The notes beneath the pieces were generated by a model. That model saw only the letters and a list, made by a program, of their open reading frames with translations, was not told where the DNA came from and searched no databases. A DNA stretch of 64,000 nucleotides from Pseudorhodobacter wandonensis (GTDB lineage: Bacteria; Pseudomonadota; Alphaproteobacteria; Rhodobacterales; Rhodobacteraceae), in NCBI RefSeq assembly GCF_001202035.1, contig NZ_LGHT01000025.1:124001-188000 (forward strand). Reading direction: 5' to 3'. Of the stretch, positions 26,011 to 33,263 are shown one piece after another; within the stretch, counting starts at the first letter, position 1, and the number at the start of each line of letters is the position of its first letter. A program made the position numbers and the translations under genes.

Positions 26011-27441
26011 TTGCGGCATAGGCTAGCAAAACTTTTTAGCGTTGAGTTAAGCTATGGTCAGAAGATTTTTCTTTTGGCCACTGTGCCGCTTGTGCTGGCG
26101 ATGCTGACGGTGGGCCTATTGGTTTTGCGCGAGTCGCGCGATATGGCTGACCGCGAAATTGCCGGGCTAGAGGCCCAGTTGATTTCGGCCAAGAAAGCCG
26201 AGCTGAAAAACTATCTGTCGATTGCCCGCACCGCTTTTGGCCCGATTTACGGTAACGCCTTGCCGAATGATGAGGCCGCCAAGCGGCAGGTTTTACAGAT
26301 TTTGGCGGCCATGACCTATGGCACCGAAGGTTTCTTTTTCGTCTATGATTACGACGGCAAAAACCTTGTCAGCCCGCGCCAGACCTGGCTGATTGAGAAA
26401 AACTGGGCCGGTCTAAGCGATGCCGAAGGCACACCCGTGGTCGATGAATTCATCCGCTTGGCGCGGCAGGGTGTAGGCTTTCATACCTATGTCTGGCCCA
26501 AGCCCAGTTCGGGGCAATCTGCGACGATGGTGTCTTATGTCGTAGGGCTTCAAGATTGGCGTTGGGCGATCGGGACGGGCGTTTTCATCGATGATGTCTT
26601 GGGCTCGGTCGCGGCTGCGCGTGCCGAAACCGAGGCGCGGGTGCAAAGAACCTTTCTGAATATTGCCGCCATAACACTGGCATCGGTGTTTTTGGTGTTT
26701 TTGTCGGGCCTGTTTTTGAACTTGCGCGAACGGCGATTGGCCGAAGATAAACTGAAAGCGCTGACTCAAAGGGTATTTGACACCCAGGAAGAAGAGCGTG
26801 GCCGCGTTGCACGGGAATTGCATGACAGTATCAGCCAGATTCTGGTCGGCGTGCGCTATACATTTGAGCTGGCACGCCGCAGGCAAGCCACGGGCGACGC
26901 GCGCGCCAGTGAAAGCCTGAGCAGCGGCATCGAACATCTGAACGGCGCCATACAAGAGGTACGCCGGATCAGCCGTGACCTGCGGCCAGGCGTTCTGGAT
27001 GATTTGGGTCTCGGCCCTGCGCTGAAATCGATGGCCGAAGAATTCGGCAAACGCACCGGAATCAAGGTGAATTATGAGACCAACCCGTTCCGCAACCGTT
27101 TGGACCAAGACAGCAAGATCGCATTGTTCCGGATTGCACAAGAAGCCTTGACCAATGTCGAAAGGCATTCCGGGGCAACAGAAGTCAATATGCTCGTACG
27201 TGGTACAAAGGCAGGGGCCATTTTGCGGGTGCAGGATAATGGCCGCGGGATGAACACGACCGCTGCGGAATCCGCCGGATTGGGCCTGCGCAACATGGCC
27301 GAACGCATGGAACGCCTGGATGGCACCTTGCGGATTTTGACAACAAAAAGCGGGATGATGATTGAAGCACAAGTGCCGCTAAGCCATATGTTGCCCCCAG
27401 CAAGCAAGACCCCTGCCCCAAAAACGAAGGCAAGCGCATGA
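26011..27441 (+). CDS. Sensor histidine kinase with extracytoplasmic cache domain (NarL-type kinase)
   Basis: This 476-residue membrane kinase has TM1 (about 20-39), a periplasmic single-cache sensor domain (about 40-205, with FFFVYDYDGKNLV and WRWAIGTGVFIDDV) and TM2 (about 217-237). A HisKA_3 domain follows with H271 in ARELHDSIS, then the HATPase domain with N382 in EALTNVERHSGA and DNGRGM at 409-414. The start is a TTG at 26011 with AAGGAG six bases upstream; no ATG in frame precedes TM1. The response regulator overlaps by four bases. The cache type often senses small carboxylates, fitting control of the divergent TRAP operon. Confidence 0.88.
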   Translation: MRHRLAKLFSVELSYGQKIFLLATVPLVLAMLTVGLLVLRESRDMADREIAGLEAQLISAKKAELKNYLSIARTAFGPIYGNALPNDEAAKRQVLQILAAMTYGTEGFFFVYDYDGKNLVSPRQTWLIEKNWAGLSDAEGTPVVDEFIRLARQGVGFHTYVWPKPSSGQSATMVSYVVGLQDWRWAIGTGVFIDDVLGSVAAARAETEARVQRTFLNIAAITLASVFLVFLSGLFLNLRERRLAEDKLKALTQRVFDTQEEERGRVARELHDSISQILVGVRYTFELARRRQATGDARASESLSSGIEHLNGAIQEVRRISRDLRPGVLDDLGLGPALKSMAEEFGKRTGIKVNYETNPFRNRLDQDSKIALFRIAQEALTNVERHSGATEVNMLVRGTKAGAILRVQDNGRGMNTTAAESAGLGLRNMAERMERLDGTLRILTTKSGMMIEAQVPLSHMLPPASKTPAPKTKASA

Positions 27442-28076
27442 CAAAACAAATCCGCGTTTTGATTGTGGACGACCACCCGATGGTCGCCCAAGGCATCAGT
27501 GCCATTCTGGAAACTTATGATGACATCAATGTTGTCGGCACATTGTGCAACGGCCGCGATGCGATTGACCAGATCTCGCAGCTTGATCCCGATGTAGTGC
27601 TTTTAGACTTGAACATGCCGTTGATGAACGGACTAAACACAACCGAGATCATTCTAGAGCAGCGGCCAGACACACGCATTCTGATTTTGTCGATGCACGA
27701 TAGCCCTGAATATATCAGTACCGCACTTAGCCATGGCGCGATGGGGTATTTACTAAAAGACGTGCCAACCGAAGAAATAAAATTGGCAATAGATGCCGTG
27801 ATGGGCGGTGCGCGGTATTTATGCGCGGGTGCCGAGATCGCGATCAAGCCTGTCGAGGGTGGCATGCGAGAGGCCTTGACCAGCCGCGAACAGACAATCC
27901 TTTTAGAGCTGGCGCTCGGAAAGTCGAACAAAGACGTGGCCTGTGCCCTCGACATTTCGGTGCGCACGGTGGAAACGCATCGTAAAAACATAAAACGAAA
28001 ACTGGGGATTGCCTCAACGGCCGGATTGACGCGCTATGCGATGGAGCATGGCGTGTTGCAAGGAACAGGAAACTAA
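27438..28076 (+). CDS. LuxR/NarL-family response regulator
   Basis: This 212-residue regulator has a receiver domain with acidic residues D11-D12, phosphoacceptor D57 (VLLDLNM) and the switch Lys in LLKDVP. A LuxR-type helix-turn-helix follows from about residue 148 (LTSREQTILLELALGKSNKD) with the recognition segment DISVRTVETHRKNI. The ATGA overlap with the kinase stop makes them an obvious pair. The likely target is the divergent TRAP operon; the sequence gives no direct evidence beyond a palindromic motif in the shared region. Confidence 0.9.
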   Translation: MTKQIRVLIVDDHPMVAQGISAILETYDDINVVGTLCNGRDAIDQISQLDPDVVLLDLNMPLMNGLNTTEIILEQRPDTRILILSMHDSPEYISTALSHGAMGYLLKDVPTEEIKLAIDAVMGGARYLCAGAEIAIKPVEGGMREALTSREQTILLELALGKSNKDVACALDISVRTVETHRKNIKRKLGIASTAGLTRYAMEHGVLQGTGN

Positions 28077-28481
28077 GCCGGATAAGGCAGCAATTGTGCC
28101 GCAAACCATGCGTATCGATGGCATTGCCAAACGGATATGGAAGGTAGACAAGCATTGCCAGAACGGCTTTTTGGCCCGTGCCCATAAATGGCAGATTGCT
28201 TTCCCACCGGCCCCCCATCAGGACCGCCGCAAGCCAAGTCAACGCAAAGACTATGCTCTGATTGCGCCAATATGATGGGCCACTTTTCTTGACCACACCT
28301 AAGTGCGACCCGGTTGGCCACAAATTCAAAGCGGCCAAATGTGATGTCGCCCCGCACAAATTCAGCCCCCGCAGAGCTTGGAGCGACCTAACATTTGCGT
28401 TTCTTACGCTCGCATCGCACGTTTGGTAATTTTATGTCTGTTTTTTTACGCCGCGCGACACTTTGTTCCGTCTTTTCGGTG
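28077..28481. other. Gene-free region between the response regulator and the ilv promoter
   Basis: About 400 bases contain no convincing gene. A minus-strand frame with a hydrophobic stretch (FALTWLAAVLMGG) crosses it, but it runs on into the response regulator, has no proper end and no ribosome site. It could be a remnant of a small membrane protein gene. I see no hairpin terminator for the two-component operon. Confidence 0.45.
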
Positions 28482-28510
28482 TTGACGCGCCTTTTCACCC
28501 ACCATATGGT
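28482..28510 (+). promoter_or_regulatory. Promoter of the ilvI-ilvN operon
   Basis: TTGACG (28482-28487) and TATGGT (28505-28510) are separated by 17 bases. Transcription would start near 28517, just ahead of the leader peptide ribosome site AAGGG at 28525-28529. Confidence 0.7.
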
Positions 28511-28536
28511 CGCCCTCGCACTTGAAGGGTATGCAA

Positions 28537-28584
28537 ATGAACAATCTAGTGGTCGTCATTTTAATAAGGCGTATGGGCCGGTAG
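28537..28584 (+). CDS. ilv attenuator leader peptide, 15 aa
   Basis: This tiny frame encodes MNNLVVVILIRRMGR, in which seven consecutive codons are Leu, Val, Val, Val, Ile, Leu, Ile, the products of the operon it precedes. An AAGGG site lies seven bases upstream. Ribosome stalling at these codons when branched-chain aminoacyl-tRNA is scarce is the classical signal for ilv attenuation. It is far too short for routine gene finding, but its codon content, its placement between a promoter and a terminator, and the ilvI-ilvN genes behind it make it convincing. Confidence 0.88.
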   Translation: MNNLVVVILIRRMGR

Positions 28585-28638
28585 CGGAAAACCCTTTCCA
28601 AACCCCATGCGCCCCCGCTTTACCCCCGGGGGCTTTTT
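28568..28638 (+). promoter_or_regulatory. ilv transcription attenuator: antiterminator and terminator
   Basis: Terminator: GCCCCC (28611-28616) pairs with GGGGGC (28628-28633) and is followed by TTTTT. Antiterminator: GGCGTATGGG (28568-28577, inside the leader peptide frame) pairs with CCCATGCGCC (28604-28613) in 10 bp with one G-U, and it takes bases needed by the terminator. A ribosome stalled on the Leu/Val/Ile codons leaves the antiterminator free to form. A ribosome reaching the stop codon covers 28568-28577 and lets the terminator form. This fits high branched-chain amino acids repressing ilvI-ilvN. Confidence 0.82.
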
Positions 28639-28681
28639 GTTGCGATAAGGCCGCGCAATGCGGCGACAGAGGAATGATAGG

Positions 28682-30451
28682 ATGGCACAGGCGAATACTG
28701 GCCCGGAGATGACGGGCGCAGAGATGGTGGTACAAGCCATGAAGGATCAGGGTGTCGAGGTGGTCTTTGGCTATCCCGGTGGCGCGGTCCTGCCGATTTA
28801 TGATGCGATTTTTCAGCAAAATGACATCCGCCATGTCATCGTCCGCCATGAACAAGGGGCCGTACATATGGCCGAAGGTTATGCGCGCTCGACCGGCAAA
28901 CCGGGGGTTGTGCTGGTGACTTCGGGTCCGGGTGCGACCAATGCGGTGACGGGCTTGACCGATGCCTTGATGGATAGCATCCCGCTTGTGGTTTTTACCG
29001 GTCAGGTGCCCACCTTCATGATCGGGACCGATGGGTTCCAAGAGGCTGACACCGTTGGCATCACGCGCCCCTGCACCAAGCATAACTGGTTGGTCAAGGA
29101 CACGGACAAGCTGGCCGAAACCATCCATCAGGCTTTTCATGTAGCGACCAGCGGCCGCCCGGGCCCCGTTTTGATCGACATCCCCAAGGATGTGCAATTC
29201 GCAACCGGCACCTATATGGCGCCGCCAAAGGCCAAGATCAGCCATTATCAGCCCAAATTGAAGGGCGATCTGGATTTGATTACCCGCATGGTCGAGATGA
29301 TGGAAACAGCCGAGCGTCCGGTGTTCTACACCGGCGGCGGCGTTATCAATTCAGGCCCTGCCGCCAGCCAGTTGCTGCGCGAATTTGTCGAGGCAACGGG
29401 TTTCCCGATCACCTCAACCCTTATGGGTTTGGGCAGCTATCCGGCCTCGGGCGACAAATGGTTGGGCATGTTGGGAATGCACGGCACCTATGAGGCCAAT
29501 TTGGTCATGCATGGCTGCGATCTGATGTTGAACATCGGCGCGCGGTTTGATGACCGGATCACGGGGCGGATTGCTGATTTCAGCCCGCACAGCCGCAAGG
29601 TGCATGTGGATATTGACGCCTCGTCGCTGAACAAGGTGATCCGCGTCGATGTGCCGATTTTGGGCGATGTCGGCCATGTGCTGGAAGACGCGCTGCGCCT
29701 GTGGAAAGCCCGCGGCCGCAAGGTCAACAAGTCGGCGCTGGCAAAATGGTGGAAGCAGATTGCCGAATGGCGGGCGGTGAATTGCTTGTCCTACAATAAC
29801 TCGGACAAAGTGATCAAACCGCAATATGCATTGCAGCGTTTGGAAGCCCTGACCAAAGGCATGGACCGGTACATCACGACTGAAGTCGGCCAGCACCAGA
29901 TGTGGGCGGCGCAGTTTCTTGGGTTTGAAGACCCGAACCGCTGGATGACATCGGGTGGTTTGGGCACGATGGGCTATGGCCTGCCTGCGTCGATCGGTGT
30001 GCAAATCGCGCACCCCGAGGCGTTGGTGATCAACGTGGCAGGTGAGGCATCGTGGTTGATGAATATGCAAGAAATGGGCACCGCAATGCAGTTTCGCGCG
30101 CCCGCCAAGCAATTCATCCTGAACAACGAACGCCTTGGCATGGTGCGCCAGTGGCAGCAATTGCTGCACGGTGAACGCTATTCGCAAAGCTGGTCGGAAT
30201 CCTTGCCTGACTTTGTGAAGTTGGCAGAAGCATTCGGCTGCAAAGGCATTCGCTGTTCGGACCCCAAAGACCTTGATGATGCGATCATGGAGATGATCAA
30301 ATATGACGGGCCAGTGATTTTTGATTGCCTTGTTGAGAAGCATGAAAACTGTTTCCCGATGATCCCTTCGGGCAAGCCGCATAACGAGATGCTTTTGGGC
30401 GATGCCGATACGGCGGGTGCGATTGGCAGCAAAGGTGCTGTGTTGGTCTGA
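28682..30451 (+). CDS. ilvI: Acetolactate synthase large (catalytic) subunit
   Basis: This thiamine-diphosphate enzyme makes acetolactate and acetohydroxybutyrate, the first committed step to Val/Leu/Ile. The protein is 589 residues from the ATG at 28682 (an in-frame ATG at 28658 is less likely). GYPGGAVLPIYD (30-41) and the catalytic Glu E57 in HEQGA mark the N-terminal domain. The central FAD domain follows, and the C-terminal domain has NNERLGMVRQW. The metal-binding motif usually written GDG/GDAS reads GEASWLMN here, which I believe is common in Rhodobacterales. It is expressed from the attenuated ilv promoter and is followed by the regulatory subunit. Confidence 0.96.
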   Translation: MAQANTGPEMTGAEMVVQAMKDQGVEVVFGYPGGAVLPIYDAIFQQNDIRHVIVRHEQGAVHMAEGYARSTGKPGVVLVTSGPGATNAVTGLTDALMDSIPLVVFTGQVPTFMIGTDGFQEADTVGITRPCTKHNWLVKDTDKLAETIHQAFHVATSGRPGPVLIDIPKDVQFATGTYMAPPKAKISHYQPKLKGDLDLITRMVEMMETAERPVFYTGGGVINSGPAASQLLREFVEATGFPITSTLMGLGSYPASGDKWLGMLGMHGTYEANLVMHGCDLMLNIGARFDDRITGRIADFSPHSRKVHVDIDASSLNKVIRVDVPILGDVGHVLEDALRLWKARGRKVNKSALAKWWKQIAEWRAVNCLSYNNSDKVIKPQYALQRLEALTKGMDRYITTEVGQHQMWAAQFLGFEDPNRWMTSGGLGTMGYGLPASIGVQIAHPEALVINVAGEASWLMNMQEMGTAMQFRAPAKQFILNNERLGMVRQWQQLLHGERYSQSWSESLPDFVKLAEAFGCKGIRCSDPKDLDDAIMEMIKYDGPVIFDCLVEKHENCFPMIPSGKPHNEMLLGDADTAGAIGSKGAVLV

Positions 30452-30472
30452 CGGATTATCTGTGTTGAGAGA

Positions 30473-30528
30473 GCCGGGGGTTTCACACCCCCGGACCCCC
30501 GTGGGATATTTTTACCGAAAAGAAAGGG
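30473..30528 (+). repeat. GC-rich intergenic repeat, copy A
   Basis: Between ilvI and ilvN lies CCGGGGG (30474-30480) pairing with CCCCCGG (30488-30494), then GACCCCCG and a tail GGGATATTTTTACC leading to AAGAAAGGG. Copies B at 42258-42313 and C at 38860-38920 and a related element at 52481-52512 share the hairpin and/or the GGATATTT-type tail. The tail here provides the probable ribosome site of ilvN. Confidence 0.75.
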
Positions 30529-30536
30529 CGCAAAGC

Positions 30537-31097
30537 ATGTCGCCGTTGAATATTAAACAAGGGTCTACAAGTCACTCGGCCTATGATCTGCGCGATCCGA
30601 ATGGCGACGTGATCGAGCAGCACACACTGGCGGTTCTGGTTGATAACGAGAGTGGCGTTCTGGCGCGGGTAATCGGCCTGTTTTCCGGGCGAGGCTATAA
30701 CATCGATAGTTTAACTGTGGCCGAGGTGGACCATGCAGGGCACCGCAGCCGAATTACCATCGTGACACGCGGCACACCGCAAGTGATTGTGCAGATCAAG
30801 GCGCAGCTTGGCCGGATTGTGCCCGTGCATGAAGTGCATGACCTGACGGTTGAAGGCCCTTCGGTGCAGCGCGAACTGGCGTTGTTCAAGGTTTCAGGCA
30901 AAGGCGACGCACGGATTGAAGCGTTGCGTTTGGCCGAGATTTTCCGCGCCAATGTGGTCGATAGCACGCTGGAGAGTTTTGTCTTTGAAATGACGGGCAC
31001 GCCGGAAAAGATTGATGCTTTTGCGGATCTGATGCGGCCATTGGGCCTGCGCGAAATTGCGCGGACCGGGGTGGCTGCGCTGTCTCGCGGGGCGTGA
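30537..31097 (+). CDS. ilvN: Acetolactate synthase small (regulatory) subunit
   Basis: This is the 186-residue regulatory subunit that confers feedback inhibition and activates the large subunit. An N-terminal ACT domain is evident (LAVLVDNESGVLARVIGLFSG near residues 30-50, then GYNIDSLTV), and the C-terminal ALS_ss_C region includes ARIEALRLAEIFRANVVD. The ATG at 30537 follows an AGAAAGGG sequence contributed by the repeat tail; the earlier frame from 30402 overlaps ilvI. The 85-base gap to ilvI is filled by the hairpin repeat, so the subunit ratio may be tuned post-transcriptionally. Confidence 0.95.
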   Translation: MSPLNIKQGSTSHSAYDLRDPNGDVIEQHTLAVLVDNESGVLARVIGLFSGRGYNIDSLTVAEVDHAGHRSRITIVTRGTPQVIVQIKAQLGRIVPVHEVHDLTVEGPSVQRELALFKVSGKGDARIEALRLAEIFRANVVDSTLESFVFEMTGTPEKIDAFADLMRPLGLREIARTGVAALSRGA

Positions 31098-31117
31098 AAG
31101 ACGGTTGATGATAGATT

Positions 31118-31143
31118 AAGGGCGCCCCATTCGGGCGCCCTTT
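31118..31143. terminator. Bidirectional terminator between ilvN and the EF-hand gene
   Basis: AAGGGCGCCC (31118-31127) pairs with GGGCGCCCTT (31133-31142) around a CATTC loop. It is located between two convergent genes. The T-runs are short on both strands. Confidence 0.7.
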
Positions 31144-31158
31144 GTCATGCAGCAATGG

Positions 31159-31800
31159 TTACTTGCGCGCGAGAAACATCTGCGCCTGACCGGTCATTTC
31201 ATGTGGGTCCCAACCGGCCGAACCATCGGCATCAACCATGTTGAATTCATCTTGGTTGATTGTTGGCGCCACCGCTTTTACCTCGGCAATATCGGCGGAG
31301 CCGTCACCGTTGCTGTCCAGCGTGCCAAGCGACACAAGGCCTTCGGCTTCGGGCATCACCTGACCTTTGGCCAGCAGCATCATGGCCGTGGTTGTGAATT
31401 CGGGTTCTTCCCAGCCGCCCGAGCCATCAGCATCAACCATGTTGAACTCATCCTGATTGACGGTTGGTGAAACGGCCAGCACCTCGCCCATATCGGCAGA
31501 ACCGTTGGCATTGGTGTCAACGCTGCCAAGATCAAGCTTTACCGCAGCACCGCTAGAGGCTGGCGCATGCTTCAGCAACATATCGGCGGCCATGCCGAAT
31601 TCGTTATCGTCCCAGCCGTTGGAACCATCAGCGTCGATCGAATTGAACTCTTCTTGCGAGAGTGTGGGGGCAACCGCGCGGACCTCGGCAATATCGGCCG
31701 AGCCGTCAGCGTTGGAATCGAGTTCGACCAATGTCGCAGCCGAGGCTGTGGCAACAGTAAGGGCAAGGATGGACGCTGTTGTCAGTGCAAGCTTTTTCAT
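31159..31800 (-). CDS. Secreted EF-hand calcium-binding protein with three tandem repeats
   Basis: This 213-residue exported protein has a Sec signal peptide (residues about 1-21, TASILALTVATASA). The rest is three tandem repeats of roughly 60 residues, each with two EF-hand loops, so six loops in total: DSNADGSADIAE, DADGSNGWDDNE, DTNANGSADMGE, DADGSGGWEEPE, DSNGDGSADIAE and DADGSAGWDPHE. The order resembles recent internal duplication. EF-hand loops bind Ca2+, so periplasmic or extracellular calcium buffering or sensing is likely. A GGAAG ribosome site precedes the start. No neighbour reveals a specific role. Confidence 0.88.
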   Translation of the reverse strand: MKKLALTTASILALTVATASAATLVELDSNADGSADIAEVRAVAPTLSQEEFNSIDADGSNGWDDNEFGMAADMLLKHAPASSGAAVKLDLGSVDTNANGSADMGEVLAVSPTVNQDEFNMVDADGSGGWEEPEFTTTAMMLLAKGQVMPEAEGLVSLGTLDSNGDGSADIAEVKAVAPTINQDEFNMVDADGSAGWDPHEMTGQAQMFLARK

Positions 31801-31955
31801 AGTGTTCTTCCTTTACAAGTTGGGCGATGCGGCAGCGGTTGCTTCCGGTATCGCTATGCAAGGATAACACCGCGTGCAGCCTATACGTTCCAAACTATGG
31901 GGAAAAACGGCATGACATTAATGTGACCAGATCAACGCCAATTTTTGGGAACCGA

Positions 31956-32732
31956 TCAGCGCCCTTCGAATTGCGCTTTGCGCTTTTCAAGGAAAGCAAT
32001 CACGCCTTCTTTAAAGTCATGGGTCTGACCACAAGTGCCTTGCAAACGCGCCTCAAGCGCCAATTGTTCATCCAATGTGTTACCGTGACTGCCGCGGACA
32101 GCAGTCTTAACAGCAGCATAGGCCGCAGTAGGGCCCGATGCCAAATGTGCGGCACGGGCCTGCCAATGCGCTGCAAAGCCGTCATCGGGAATGGATTCGT
32201 AGATCATGCCCCAACTTGCCGCCTGATCTGCGCTGATCTTATCGGCAAAGAGCGCGGCGCCCATCGCCCGCGCGGCCCCGATCTGACGGGGCAGCCAATA
32301 GGTGCCCCCCGCATCGGGAATAAGGCCAATGCGCGTGAACGCCTGAATAAAACTGGCAGATTGAGTTGCAATTACCACATCAGCGGCAAGTGCTAGGTTG
32401 GCGCCTGCCCCTGCTGCTGCGCCGTTCACGGCAGAAATTGTCGGGATAGGGCAGCCGTAAATCGCGCGCAATAGCGGCTCATACTCATCGCGCAGTGTGC
32501 GTTCCAGATCGATACTTGCGATCTTGGCACCATCGCCGAGATCTTGCCCCGAGCAAAACGCCCGCCCCGCCCCCGTTAGAACCAAAGCGCGGGCGGTTTT
32601 GCTTGCCGCTTTGACCGCATAGGTCAGTTCGGCCCGCATCTGGCTTGACAGCGCATTCATCACTTCTGGGCGGTTCAGGGTAATCAGGCCCAAGCCATCG
32701 GTTTCTGAATAGGTGATGGTTTCAAAATGCAT
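31956..32732 (-). CDS. paaG: Enoyl-CoA hydratase/isomerase, PaaG-like
   Basis: This crotonase-fold enzyme has about 258 residues from the ATG at 32732; the extension to 32762 lacks family sequence. The oxyanion-hole segments are AFCSGQDL and GAAAGAGANLALAADVVIA, and SFIQAFTRIGLIPDAGGTYWLPR carries the catalytic acidic residue. The pattern closely follows PaaG, the ring 1,2-epoxyphenylacetyl-CoA isomerase of phenylacetate degradation, so I assign that tentatively. No other paa genes are in the window. A general enoyl-CoA hydratase or isomerase remains possible. The C-terminus ends in EKRKAQFEGR, typical of the family. Confidence 0.8.
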   Translation of the reverse strand: MHFETITYSETDGLGLITLNRPEVMNALSSQMRAELTYAVKAASKTARALVLTGAGRAFCSGQDLGDGAKIASIDLERTLRDEYEPLLRAIYGCPIPTISAVNGAAAGAGANLALAADVVIATQSASFIQAFTRIGLIPDAGGTYWLPRQIGAARAMGAALFADKISADQAASWGMIYESIPDDGFAAHWQARAAHLASGPTAAYAAVKTAVRGSHGNTLDEQLALEARLQGTCGQTHDFKEGVIAFLEKRKAQFEGR

Positions 32733-32798
32733 GTCACGGTTCCTTTGCTTTGGTCGCAGCATAGCGACCCAAGCGTCAAGGAACAGAAGAACGATACG

Positions 32799-33263
32799 TC
32801 ACTGCTTCAAAATCTCGGCCAAGCGCTTTTCTTCATCTTCTGACAGCTCGCTTGCCGCAGGATCGCCCGCACCGCGGCGTTTGCGTATATAGGCAACGGC
32901 TACCCCCCCCCCCAGCAGCAACATGGCCGGACCCGCGATCCACAAGATCAGGTTGGCACCTTTAGAGGTAGGGTTCAGCAACACATACTCGCCATAACGG
33001 TCAACAATATAGGCCATCGCAGCCGCGTCGCTGTCGCCGGCGACCAAGCGTTCACGCACCAACAAGCGGATATCGCGCGCCAGATCGGCATTGCTATCGT
33101 CGATGTTTTCATTGCGGCAAACAAGACAGCGCAAGTCTTTGGACAGCGTTCTGGCGCGCGCTTCTAATGCCGGGTCAGACAACACCTCATCCGGCTGTAC
33201 GGCCAGCAAAGGCGTGGCAATCAGAGTAATCGCAAGGACGAGTGCGGGAAAATGCTGTTTCAT
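32799..33263 (-). CDS. ccmH: Cytochrome c maturation protein CcmH
   Basis: CcmH is a membrane-anchored periplasmic thiol protein in the System I cytochrome c maturation pathway. It reduces apocytochrome CXXCH cysteines and works with CcmF. This 154-residue protein has a signal/N-terminal hydrophobic segment (about residues 5-25), the redox motif RCLVCRNENI near residues 43-52, and a C-terminal transmembrane helix (LWIAGPAMLLLGGGVAVAYI) before a charged tail. The start at 33263 overlaps the ccmF stop as ATGA; the longer frame from 33380 lies within ccmF and is not used. Confidence 0.92.
   Translation of the reverse strand: MKQHFPALVLAITLIATPLLAVQPDEVLSDPALEARARTLSKDLRCLVCRNENIDDSNADLARDIRLLVRERLVAGDSDAAAMAYIVDRYGEYVLLNPTSKGANLILWIAGPAMLLLGGGVAVAYIRKRRGAGDPAASELSEDEEKRLAEILKQ

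Noticed and set aside
27844-28359. Minus-strand frame with a hydrophobic stretch and SYWRNQ motif
   Set aside because: It runs antisense through the response regulator, has no ribosome site and no natural end. It might be a remnant of a small membrane protein gene, but this cannot be supported.
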